A DNA stretch of 64,000 nt from Bacillus sp. FSL H8-0547. GTDB lineage: Bacteria > Bacillota > Bacilli > Bacillales > Bacillaceae. The translations under genes and the position numbers were made by a program. The stretch spans positions 2,046,001-2,110,000 of the forward strand of contig JBBODD010000001.1 in the NCBI GenBank assembly GCA_038002745.1, in the 5' to 3' direction. The notes beneath the pieces are model-generated. The model saw only the letters and a program-made list of their open reading frames with translations, was not told the origin of the DNA and did no database searches. Numbering within the stretch: the first letter of the stretch is position 1; the number at the start of each line of letters is the position of its first letter. Shown in pieces: positions 43,642 to 51,427 of the stretch.

Positions 43642-46398
43642 CTAGCTCATGGATAGAGTGAAGAGCTCTTCGAGTTCGTCTGTTGAGAGCTCGGTGATCC
43701 AGCTTTCGCTCTGGATGATTTCGTCATTCAGGGACTGTTTTTTGTCCAGCATGACGTCAATTTTCTCTTCGATGGTGCCGGTTGTGATCAGCTTGTGTAC
43801 GTGCACGAAGCGGCTCTGGCCGATCCGGTACGCACGGTCGGTTGCCTGGTTCTCGACAGCGGGATTCCACCAGCGGTCGTAGTGGACGACGTGATTGGCA
43901 GCCGTCAGATTCAGCCCGGTACCGCCGGCCTTCAGGGACAGAATCAGAATCGTATACTCCCGGTTCTGGAACTGCTCGACCATTTTATCGCGCGCAGCCT
44001 TTGGCACACTGCCGTTCAAGAACAGCACTTTTTCGCCGAATTCGCGTTCAAGCAGCGACTGAATCATTTCCCCCATCCCGATATACTGGGTGAAAATCAG
44101 CAGACTCTCATCCTGCTCGCGGATTGCACCAACGAGTTCCAGCAGCTTCTCAATTTTATGAGAGCGCGTCGTCACAGACGCAGCACGCTCTTCCTTCAAA
44201 TACAGAGCAGGGTGGTTGCAGATTTGCTTCAGCTTCCCGAGCATCTTCAGGATCAGCGCCTTCCGCTGCATCCCTGCAAGCTGGGAAACTTGAGCAAATG
44301 TATCCTTCACAAGCTGCTCATAGAGCGATGCCTGCTCAACAGTAAGCGGGATGTACTCCTTTTGCTCCTGCTTTTCAGGCAGGTTCAGCGCCACCTGCTC
44401 ATCGCGCTTCGTGCGTCGGAGCAGGAACGGCTTAATCAGCTGCTGCAGGTTGCCGATGATTTTCGGGTCGCGGTCTTTCTCGATTGGCAGCACAAACTTT
44501 TTATGAAAGCTGTGCAGACTGCCCAGGAACCCAGTATTTATGAAATCAAAAATCGACCACAGTTCCGTCAAGCGGTTTTCCATCGGCGTTCCTGTCAGGG
44601 CGATATGGTGATGGCCCTTCAGCTTGCGGATCGCCCGCGACTGCTTCGTATGGGCGTTTTTAATGTTCTGCGCCTCATCCAGGCAAATTGTGCTCCATGG
44701 AACAGCTGCAATCTCTTCGTGATCCGCGTGAGACAGGCCGTACGACGTCAGCACAATATCGGCACCGGCTATCGATGCGGCAAAATTCTCACCTTTAGCC
44801 CGGTTAGGACCATAATGGAGCTGCACCTTCATACCCGGCGCAAACTTCTCGATTTCCTTCTGCCAGTTGCCTAGAACAGAGGTAGGGGCAATAATCAAAA
44901 ACGGCGCCTTCATGTTCTCGTGCTCAAGCACATAGGCAAAATAAGCGATCATCTGAATCGTCTTTCCAAGACCCATATCATCTGCCAAACATCCGCCAAA
45001 CTTAAACTTCCGGAGAAACAGCAGCCAGTCAACGCCCTGCTGCTGATACGGACGCAGCTCGCCGATAAAGGAAGCAGGCACATCATGCTTCGGTATATCC
45101 GTAGTCTGCGTCAGCTGCCGCAGCATGGACTTCATCTGCTTATTCAGCTCAATATGAATATTCGCAAATGCGCGCGCATCCATAATCTCATCCTCATCAT
45201 CACGCGTATCCGCAAGCTCCTGCTGCAGAATATCGGAAAAATGCAGGCCTTCTTTTTCCGCCTTTTTCAAAATCGACTGCACATGCTTGATAAAAGCGGG
45301 GTCTAACTTGATCCACTGTCCTTTAAAATTCACAAGACGGCGGTTCTCGTTCACCATCTGCATGAACTCATCCTCGCTCAGCTCCACACCGTTGGTCGAA
45401 AACCGCCAGTTAAAGTCAATCAGCGAGCTCATGCCGACAAAGGACTGGCCGCGAGGGGAGGAAGACATCTTCGCCTTAAGCATCACTTTAGAATCGCGGA
45501 CAACTTGCCACCACGACGGCAGAAGAATCTCAACTCCGGTGTTCACGAACGTTTCACTAGAACTCGTCAGGAAGAGCCACGCCTCATCCTCTGATATATG
45601 CGTGTTTCCATTCTTAAACGACAGCCACGGCACAATCTCCTCGAAGCGCTGCTGCTCCCTTTCAATCCGGTCCATATAGCTGCGCCACGGAGCAGGAAGA
45701 TCCTTCAGCCCCTGGAAAAGATGAAACGAATCAGGGTTTTTCCGGTCACGCAGGAACAGCTCAAGCTTCCAGTCATCCCCGTCATAATCAGGCTCATTCA
45801 GACGCAGGCCAATCGTAAACGGCGCATCATCGACAAGGTAACCGATTTTCTCAAGCCAGTCGCGTTCATCGAGAAAATGCCCTTCAAAGGTCTCGGCAGC
45901 TCCGTAAGCATTCACTATATCGCCCCACGCTACGCCGAGGTCCGGGTTCTGCTCAATCAGATCATTCACAGCAGCCGACAGCCAGTCAGCCGTAAACCCT
46001 TCAAACTCACCGGCAGTATCGCGCCATCCGAAAGAACCGCCTTTCCAGCGCTCATAATCCGGCATAAAATCGCCAGAGACGATACAGTCGTATATCGCTT
46101 CCGCTGCATCGATCAGCGATACGGCATCTCCGCTGTACTCGATATCAGCAAGCGAGTTCGTCGTGTCTTTTCCAATCAGCTCGACCATCATCCACGGCGA
46201 GAGGAGGACAGAAGGGACGCCGATATAGCTCACGTCCTCAAGCATTGATCCGAAAAAAGAGGATTCATGCCAGGCGAAAAGATAGCGCCTCATATGATTG
46301 GTGCCGAGCACTTTCTCATCTTTCGTCGTACACCAGATGTAAAAATGAAAATCCTCGATTTGTTCGGTATGAACGGAGATCTTCAAATCATTCAGCAT
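43642..46398 (-). CDS. ywqA: SNF2 family helicase/ATPase
   Basis: 918-residue cytoplasmic SNF2-type ATPase. The C-terminal half holds the motor: Walker A DDMGLGKTIQ, motif II DEAQNIKN, LTGTPMENRLTELWSIFDF, then helicase C-terminal motifs LSLKAGGTGLNLTAANHVVHYDRWWNP and ATDRAYRIGQ. The N-terminal half fits the SNF2-associated bacterial domain. Length equals B. subtilis YwqA (about 920). It overlaps the SWIM protein gene by 11 bases, so the two proteins probably act together on DNA or DNA-protein complexes. Transcribed opposite to the exopolysaccharide genes. Confidence 0.93.
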   Translation of the reverse strand: MLNDLKISVHTEQIEDFHFYIWCTTKDEKVLGTNHMRRYLFAWHESSFFGSMLEDVSYIGVPSVLLSPWMMVELIGKDTTNSLADIEYSGDAVSLIDAAEAIYDCIVSGDFMPDYERWKGGSFGWRDTAGEFEGFTADWLSAAVNDLIEQNPDLGVAWGDIVNAYGAAETFEGHFLDERDWLEKIGYLVDDAPFTIGLRLNEPDYDGDDWKLELFLRDRKNPDSFHLFQGLKDLPAPWRSYMDRIEREQQRFEEIVPWLSFKNGNTHISEDEAWLFLTSSSETFVNTGVEILLPSWWQVVRDSKVMLKAKMSSSPRGQSFVGMSSLIDFNWRFSTNGVELSEDEFMQMVNENRRLVNFKGQWIKLDPAFIKHVQSILKKAEKEGLHFSDILQQELADTRDDEDEIMDARAFANIHIELNKQMKSMLRQLTQTTDIPKHDVPASFIGELRPYQQQGVDWLLFLRKFKFGGCLADDMGLGKTIQMIAYFAYVLEHENMKAPFLIIAPTSVLGNWQKEIEKFAPGMKVQLHYGPNRAKGENFAASIAGADIVLTSYGLSHADHEEIAAVPWSTICLDEAQNIKNAHTKQSRAIRKLKGHHHIALTGTPMENRLTELWSIFDFINTGFLGSLHSFHKKFVLPIEKDRDPKIIGNLQQLIKPFLLRRTKRDEQVALNLPEKQEQKEYIPLTVEQASLYEQLVKDTFAQVSQLAGMQRKALILKMLGKLKQICNHPALYLKEERAASVTTRSHKIEKLLELVGAIREQDESLLIFTQYIGMGEMIQSLLEREFGEKVLFLNGSVPKAARDKMVEQFQNREYTILILSLKAGGTGLNLTAANHVVHYDRWWNPAVENQATDRAYRIGQSRFVHVHKLITTGTIEEKIDVMLDKKQSLNDEIIQSESWITELSTDELEELFTLSMS

Positions 46399-47998
46399 GA
46401 ATCAACTTTCCTCTCTTCAGCTCCTCCTGAAAAGCCCGCAGGCGCCGGTGCTCATGCGCAAGCTTCTCAAGATAGATCTCAAATTGACTTTCCTTCTTCA
46501 GCTTCTTATATAACGTGCGCGCTTTTTTCAAATACCGCACGGCAAATTTATAATTACTACGTGTTTTCTGCGCAATCTCATGGCGTATCGCATGGTGATA
46601 CACAGTCAGCAGAGACTCCGGACTTTCCTTCTCGACAACCTTCAGCAGATCGCGGTCAATCTCATACAGCTCAAACCCAAGCAGCAGCTGCAGCTCCGCC
46701 CATTTTTTAAACTGCTTGCGGTTGATCAGAAAATGGTGATACTCCGCATAGCTGAAAGGCAGGGAAGTGCGGCAGGCGTTTTCATACATGCGCTCATCCT
46801 TCGTCTGCATCGAATAATCCGCAAGTAGATCAAGAAAATAGCGAATCGCTCTCCGCTTTTCTTCATAAGGAATCTCGCTGTTGATATAGGCGTCAATCTT
46901 TCCGTGCATAACCGAAAACCACTTGCCGGCACGTTTCCAGTTTTTCCGGGAAATAATATCTTCCACCCAATCATACAAAACGACAAAGCCCGCATCCGAA
47001 AACATCTCCATCTTTTCAAACAGAACATCGTCATTTCCAAGCAAGTACTCCATATGCAGAAGGGCTAGCCCGTATTCAGGCTTCATTTCCTCACTCTGCT
47101 TCTTCTGAAGCCACTCCGCCTCCTCGACGACCCACTTCTTCTGGTTCAAAAGAGCGGTCCAAAGCGAACGGTATATATTCAGCCGTTCATACTGCATATG
47201 TGGACTCACATCCAGCAGATTCCGGAAAACTTCTATACTATCCTTCAACAGACCGTCAATCGAAAACGGCAGCGCAAACTTCCGCATCTCACGCAGCTCG
47301 TAAGTAATAGTATCAATGCACTCTTCCGTATAAGAATGATACATATTCTGAAACATATGACCGCCCGGAATCGTCTCATTAATCAGACGGAGCATTCGGA
47401 ACAATACATCGAGATTCGCGTGAATCAAATAAAATCGTCTGAGATCCGCATCTTTCGGAGCCTTTTTCTTAAGCGCAGGATAATAATGATTGTACAGGCT
47501 CTGAAGCTGCTGCACTGTGCGCTGCCGATTTCCGGCCCATCGCCCGTATTCATACTCAAAGTATGCAAGCCAGCTCTCAAGCGAATCGTCCTTCCACTTC
47601 ACAGGAGAAATCATTTGGCTCGCCGGCTTCAATTGGGCCAGAATTGCCCTCTGGGCCTGGGCATTCCAGGCGTCCATATACGTTCCGACTGTATCGGTAC
47701 TTGCATATAAATAAAGAAAGGCAGCCGCAGCATGACGGCATGGAAAAGCCGCAGGGCACGTGCACGAGCTCATCGTGAAAAAATCAAGCTCAAGCACCAC
47801 CCGCACAGGCGTCACATCCTGCACATTCGCCTTCACCGTGTGCCCGTCAATCTTGACATTATAAACACTGCCCTGCCGATACAGCATCAAACCCTTTTTC
47901 ATCAGCTGCCGATCATCCTCCGAATTCGGCGAAAGCATATCCTGCAGCTGCTCACCCGCATGCAGAATCAGTTCTTTATCCAGTTCGTGCTGAAGCAT
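46388..47998 (-). CDS. ywqB: SWIM zinc finger protein
   Basis: 536 residues. The SWIM motif CTCPAAFPCRHAAAAFLYL (CxC-xn-CxH, residues about 78-97) is near the N-terminus; the rest is helical and resembles a repeat scaffold. It corresponds to B. subtilis YwqB (about 540 residues), always next to ywqA. AAAGGAG precedes the ATG. A zinc-dependent nucleic-acid or protein contact is expected for SWIM domains. Confidence 0.9.
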   Translation of the reverse strand: MLQHELDKELILHAGEQLQDMLSPNSEDDRQLMKKGLMLYRQGSVYNVKIDGHTVKANVQDVTPVRVVLELDFFTMSSCTCPAAFPCRHAAAAFLYLYASTDTVGTYMDAWNAQAQRAILAQLKPASQMISPVKWKDDSLESWLAYFEYEYGRWAGNRQRTVQQLQSLYNHYYPALKKKAPKDADLRRFYLIHANLDVLFRMLRLINETIPGGHMFQNMYHSYTEECIDTITYELREMRKFALPFSIDGLLKDSIEVFRNLLDVSPHMQYERLNIYRSLWTALLNQKKWVVEEAEWLQKKQSEEMKPEYGLALLHMEYLLGNDDVLFEKMEMFSDAGFVVLYDWVEDIISRKNWKRAGKWFSVMHGKIDAYINSEIPYEEKRRAIRYFLDLLADYSMQTKDERMYENACRTSLPFSYAEYHHFLINRKQFKKWAELQLLLGFELYEIDRDLLKVVEKESPESLLTVYHHAIRHEIAQKTRSNYKFAVRYLKKARTLYKKLKKESQFEIYLEKLAHEHRRLRAFQEELKRGKLIHAE

Positions 47999-48180
47999 GG
48001 CGTACCGCTCCTTTTTGTTTTATGTAAAATGAAAATGTTCTGATATTCACGATAAGTACATCTCTACATTATAACGTAAAAAGAATAAATCAGAAAATGT
48101 CAGCAACATAATCAAATTAGGTTTAGCGGAAAGAAAATTCGGGGACATAAACAATAGTTCGACACGAATGCTATTTATAG

Positions 48181-48209
48181 TTGCCAGCCGACACAAAACG
48201 CAGTATAAT
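48181..48209 (+). promoter_or_regulatory. SigA-type promoter of the 47-residue gene
   Basis: TTGCCA (48181-48186) and TATAAT (48204-48209) with an ideal 17-bp spacer, about 50 bases before the start of the small gene. Confidence 0.78.
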
Positions 48210-48256
48210 CTGCTTGTTGTATATTTTTGTAAAATAAGAGAAAGGAAATTTGTAGA

Positions 48257-48400
48257 ATGAAAGAAAACAGTTTGAAACAAGAAGAACTTCTGCAAATTTT
48301 AATGAGCGCCTACCAGAAAGGCGAGCATTCAAATGAAATTACCACCAAAGAACTGCTCGATGAGCTGATCCTCCAATTCAGAAAAGTATATGCCTCTTAA
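48257..48400 (+). CDS. 47-residue acidic small protein
   Basis: Reads MKENSLKQEELLQILMSAYQ, then KGEHSNEITTKELLDELILQ and FRKVYAS. AAAGGAA precedes the ATG, a strong SigA promoter lies upstream and a terminator follows directly after, so this is a complete single-gene unit. Two amphipathic helices are likely. I do not recognise it. Size and layout resemble small regulators or adaptor proteins, but this is inference. Confidence 0.75.
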   Translation: MKENSLKQEELLQILMSAYQKGEHSNEITTKELLDELILQFRKVYAS

Positions 48401-48418
48401 TAAATGAACACCGAAAAG

Positions 48419-48450
48419 AGTCCGCAGTGAAAAGTGTGCGGACTTTTTTC
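48419..48450 (+). terminator. Terminator of the 47-residue gene
   Basis: Stem AGTCCGCA / TGCGGACT with a 10-base loop and a T run. Confidence 0.88.
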
Positions 48451-48556
48451 GTCTACATCCTACCAAAGTTCTATTAAACTATTATTAATCCTCACCGATA
48501 ATTAAGACATAAACATTTAGACATTTGTCGACAAGATTCGAGGGGGATTATTTTCA

Positions 48557-48688
48557 ATGAGTCAATGGATTACACCGGAAGAAATGGAACGGAAGAGAGA
48601 GCTGAAAAAGCGCGTCGTTACAGTAACCATTCCTGTTTTGACAATAGCAATCACAGCGCTTGTAACCGTTTTAATAAACGGCCTATAA
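48557..48688 (+). CDS. 43-residue single-span membrane protein
   Basis: Reads MSQWITPEEMERKRELKKRV, then a hydrophobic segment VTVTIPVLTIAITALVTVLI and NGL. A charged cytoplasmic head and one C-terminal membrane helix give a tail-anchored layout. AGGGGGA lies upstream and a strong terminator follows. Function unknown. Confidence 0.72.
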   Translation: MSQWITPEEMERKRELKKRVVTVTIPVLTIAITALVTVLINGL

Positions 48689-48694
48689 TTCGTC

Positions 48695-48727
48695 AGGAGA
48701 TTCGCGTTTTTGCGGGTCTCCTTTTTG
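48695..48727 (+). terminator. Terminator of the 43-residue gene
   Basis: 11-bp stem AGGAGATTCGC / GCGGGTCTCCT (G-U pairs) with a 6-base loop and T run. Confidence 0.88.
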
Positions 48728-48763
48728 CATTGGAAAAAAATTAATACACAATTTACAAATCCT

Positions 48764-48772
48764 TGTTATAAT
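48764..48772 (+). promoter_or_regulatory. Extended -10 promoter before the exopolysaccharide cluster
   Basis: TGTTATAAT (TG-n-TATAAT) lies about 150 bases before ywqC; the -35 region is poor. No SinR-type GTTCTYT site was found between it and ywqC. Confidence 0.45.
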
Positions 48773-48918
48773 TGTCATTATTGTTCAAGAAAAACCAATA
48801 ATTGATAAAACATGAGGAAATTATCACTTTTACTGTAAAAATCTGTAGCAAACCACTAGGTCTTTTATTATAATTCTCTTTGTGCTTTTTCTATTACATA
48901 CCAAAAATGGAGGTCAAC

Positions 48919-49668
48919 ATGGAAGAAACCATCAGCTTGAAAGAGCTGTTTCAAACTTTAAAGAAACGTCTTTCACTCATCATCATTATCACGGCCATCG
49001 CCGCAGCTACAAGTGGACTTATCAGCTTTTTTGTTCTTACTCCTATCTATCAATCTTCTACTCAAATTCTCGTGAATCAGGCGAAAAGTGATCAGCAGGC
49101 ATTTAATCCAGGCGAAGTACAAACGAACCTTCAACTCATTAATACGTACAACGTAATCATTAAAAGTCCAGCGATTCTTGACAAAGTCGTTCAACAACTT
49201 GATTTAGACATGTCAAGCAGTCAATTAAATTCAAATGTAACAGTTGCCAGTGAGCAGAACTCTCAAGTAGTAACCATATCTGTACAGGATGAAAAGCCGG
49301 AGCAGGCAGCTAAAATTGCAAACACGATTGCAACGGTCTTCCAAAATGACATCGCTAAAATTATGAATGTCAACAATGTAAGTATTCTTTCAAAAGCAGA
49401 CTTAGGGACAGATCCTTCTCCTATTCAGCCTAAACCCCTAATGAACATTGCAATTGCTATTGTTATAGGCCTTATGGCAGGTGTGGGACTTGCGTTTCTA
49501 CTCGAATATTTGGATAACACGATTAAGACAGAAGAAGATATTGAAAAACACCTTGGTCTTCCTGTATTAGGAGCAATTACTCGCATTGATATGGAGCAGG
49601 AAATGCAAAATCAAAAGAACGTGCAAACGAATGTTGCAAGAACGAGAGGTGAGAGCTTTGGCTCGTAA
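48919..49668 (+). CDS. ywqC: Tyrosine-kinase modulator / chain-length protein (Wzz type)
   Basis: 249-residue membrane protein with helices at about 18-40 and 177-197 and an outside domain between. Wzz domain at the start (ISLKELFQTLKKRLSLI), proline-rich segment DPSPIQPKPLMN before the second helix, and a cytoplasmic tail which in this family activates the kinase. Acts with the next gene to control polysaccharide length and kinase activity. The ATG at 48919 follows GGAGGTCA; an upstream in-frame ATG at 48880 lies before the ribosome binding site. It overlaps the kinase gene by 11 bases. Confidence 0.92.
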   Translation: MEETISLKELFQTLKKRLSLIIIITAIAAATSGLISFFVLTPIYQSSTQILVNQAKSDQQAFNPGEVQTNLQLINTYNVIIKSPAILDKVVQQLDLDMSSSQLNSNVTVASEQNSQVVTISVQDEKPEQAAKIANTIATVFQNDIAKIMNVNNVSILSKADLGTDPSPIQPKPLMNIAIAIVIGLMAGVGLAFLLEYLDNTIKTEEDIEKHLGLPVLGAITRIDMEQEMQNQKNVQTNVARTRGESFGS

Positions 49669-50356
49669 AGACCGCAAGCAATTGTTTCAGGTACAAAGCA
49701 GAAGTTTAGTGTCAATGACAGCTCCGAAATCGCCAATTGCAGAGCAGTACCGGACAATCCGTACGAACATTCAATTCTCAACGGTTGATGAAGAGATTAC
49801 ATCTATGATCGTCACGTCAGCTGGACCAGGCGAAGGAAAATCAACTACAGCAGCGAACGTTGCAGTCGTGTTTGCCCAACAAGGTAAAAAAGTCTTATTG
49901 GTAGATGCAGATTTAAGAAAACCAACAGCACATTACACATTTAAAGTGGACAACCTCTCAGGATTGACTAACGTCCTGACAAAGCAAACAAGCGTTACTC
50001 AAGCTGCGAAATACACGGATCAAGAGAATCTTTATCTTTTAACAAGCGGGCCGATTCCTCCAAACCCATCTGAATTGCTGGCCTCAAAAGGAATGAAGCA
50101 GCTAATTGAAGATGCAAAAAGAGACTTTGACATGATTATTTTTGATACGCCTCCAGTACTTGTTGTAACAGATGCACAGATTCTTTCCAACATAGTCGAT
50201 GGAGCTCTGCTTGTAGTCAGCAGCGGTAAAACAGACCTTGAGGGAGCGAAAAAAGCGAAAGATGCATTGGTACAATCACAAGCTAAGATATTAGGTACAG
50301 TTTTAAACAATAAAAAGCAGCAGGACAATCAGTATTATTATTACGCATCAAAATAA
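49658..50356 (+). CDS. ywqD: Protein tyrosine kinase (BY-kinase, CpsD/PtkA type)
   Basis: 232-residue cytoplasmic BY-kinase. Walker A PGEGKSTTAANVA, Walker A' VLLVDADLRKP and Walker B MIIFDTPP are present. The C-terminal tyrosine cluster is QYYYYASK, where autophosphorylation occurs in the family. TTG start, supported by GAGGTGAG; the protein then begins LARKDRKQLF. It overlaps ywqC. In B. subtilis, PtkA phosphorylates UDP-glucose dehydrogenases and SSB, so TviB-like and SsbB proteins in this window are possible substrates. Confidence 0.92.
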   Translation: MARKDRKQLFQVQSRSLVSMTAPKSPIAEQYRTIRTNIQFSTVDEEITSMIVTSAGPGEGKSTTAANVAVVFAQQGKKVLLVDADLRKPTAHYTFKVDNLSGLTNVLTKQTSVTQAAKYTDQENLYLLTSGPIPPNPSELLASKGMKQLIEDAKRDFDMIIFDTPPVLVVTDAQILSNIVDGALLVVSSGKTDLEGAKKAKDALVQSQAKILGTVLNNKKQQDNQYYYYASK

Positions 50357-50430
50357 CGGAGTTTCGACAAAATACACCTCTTTTGGACTAGTTCATAATA
50401 TGGTGATATTCCAAAGGATTTATAAATATA

Positions 50431-50459
50431 AATAGGCATTAACACTCTTAATGCCTATT
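50431..50459 (+). other. Perfect 12-bp hairpin without a T run, between ywqD and ywqE
   Basis: AATAGGCATTAA / TTAATGCCTATT with loop CACTC. It is followed by CTATCTATAC, not a T run, so it is not a standard terminator. It ends 24 bases before the ywqE start and could protect RNA ends or slow transcription. Confidence 0.6.
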
Positions 50460-50483
50460 CTATCTATACGGGCGGTGGTTCTT

Positions 50484-51248
50484 ATGATTGATATACATTC
50501 ACATATTTTACCTGGGGTAGATGACGGAGCGGCAACTTCTGAAGAAGCAATTCAAATTGCTAAAGCGGCAGTTGAAGAAGGTATTACAACAATTATTGCC
50601 ACACCCCATCACCAAAACGGCAAATACATAAACGGCAAACAGACCATTCTAGAAAATGTTGAAGCATTAAACACACTACTTCAAAATGAAAACATTCCCC
50701 TAACCATATTGCCTGGGCAGGAAACAAGAATTCATGGAGACTTGATGAATGAATTGGAAACCGACGTCATTCTGCCGCTCAACCACACAAACTATATTTT
50801 CATTGAACTCCCGTCAGGACATGTGCCGAGATACACTGAGCAGATGCTGTTTGATCTTCAGCTCAAGGGACTTACACCAATTATTGTGCATCCGGAACGG
50901 AACGGGGAATTTATTGAAAACCCTGATTTGCTGTACAGGCTTGTCAGCAACGGGGCACTTACTCAGATTACCTCATCCAGTATTACGGGACATTTCGGAA
51001 AAAACATCAAGAAATTCACCTTGCAGCTTGTAGAAGCGCAGCTTACTCATTTCCTTGCGTCGGATGTTCACAGTCTGAAAAACAGACCGTTTCGCTTGAG
51101 TGAGGGCTATGTGGCTCTAGCCAAAGAATTTGGTCAGGAAGCATTATACATATTTAGAGAAAATGCAGAATTACTTGTTAAGAACCAAACCGTTTATAAA
51201 ACCGATCCTTCAAGGATTAAAAAGAAAAAATTCCTGGGGTTATTTTAA
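50484..51248 (+). CDS. ywqE: Protein tyrosine phosphatase of the PHP type (CpsB/YwqE)
   Basis: 254-residue manganese-dependent phosphatase that reverses BY-kinase phosphorylation. PHP motifs: IDIHSHILPGVDDGA (metal His pair), ATPHH, GQETRIHGDL, IIVHPERN and LASDVHSL. The ATG at 50484 gives the conserved start and follows GGTGG; a frame from 50451 is not supported. It completes the kinase-modulator-phosphatase set. Confidence 0.92.
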   Translation: MIDIHSHILPGVDDGAATSEEAIQIAKAAVEEGITTIIATPHHQNGKYINGKQTILENVEALNTLLQNENIPLTILPGQETRIHGDLMNELETDVILPLNHTNYIFIELPSGHVPRYTEQMLFDLQLKGLTPIIVHPERNGEFIENPDLLYRLVSNGALTQITSSSITGHFGKNIKKFTLQLVEAQLTHFLASDVHSLKNRPFRLSEGYVALAKEFGQEALYIFRENAELLVKNQTVYKTDPSRIKKKKFLGLF

Positions 51249-51261
51249 GGGGTAAGAAAAA

Positions 51262-51408
51262 TTGAACGTAGATCAATTTCCGAAAACGATTGCCAAAACC
51301 GTTCGTTATATAAAACGAGAGGCCAGTGATCAGCAAGTTTTACAGCTGGAAAAACTGTTAAAAGAAACAATTGAGGCTCGCCTCAAAGAAAAAATAAAGA
51401 AAATCTAA
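51262..51408 (+). CDS. 48-residue basic helical protein
   Basis: TTG start preceded by AAGGGGT; reads (M)NVDQFPKTIAKTVRYIKRE then ASDQQVLQLEKLLKETIEAR and LKEKIKKI. It lies 13 bases after ywqE and 19 before the next gene, so it fits an operon gene. Basic and strongly helical. I do not recognise it. Being placed among the phosphatase and sugar genes suggests a role in control of the cluster. Confidence 0.68.
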   Translation: MNVDQFPKTIAKTVRYIKREASDQQVLQLEKLLKETIEARLKEKIKKI

Positions 51409-51427
51409 AAGAAAGGAAGGGAAATAA

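Noticed and set aside
43795-44874. 359-codon plus-strand frame opposite ywqA
   Set aside because: Lies fully within the SNF2 gene, has no recognisable protein features, and the SNF2 motifs are intact on the other strand.
50357-50483. Ordinary terminator between ywqD and ywqE
   Set aside because: The stem is strong but no T run follows, so it was listed as a hairpin only.
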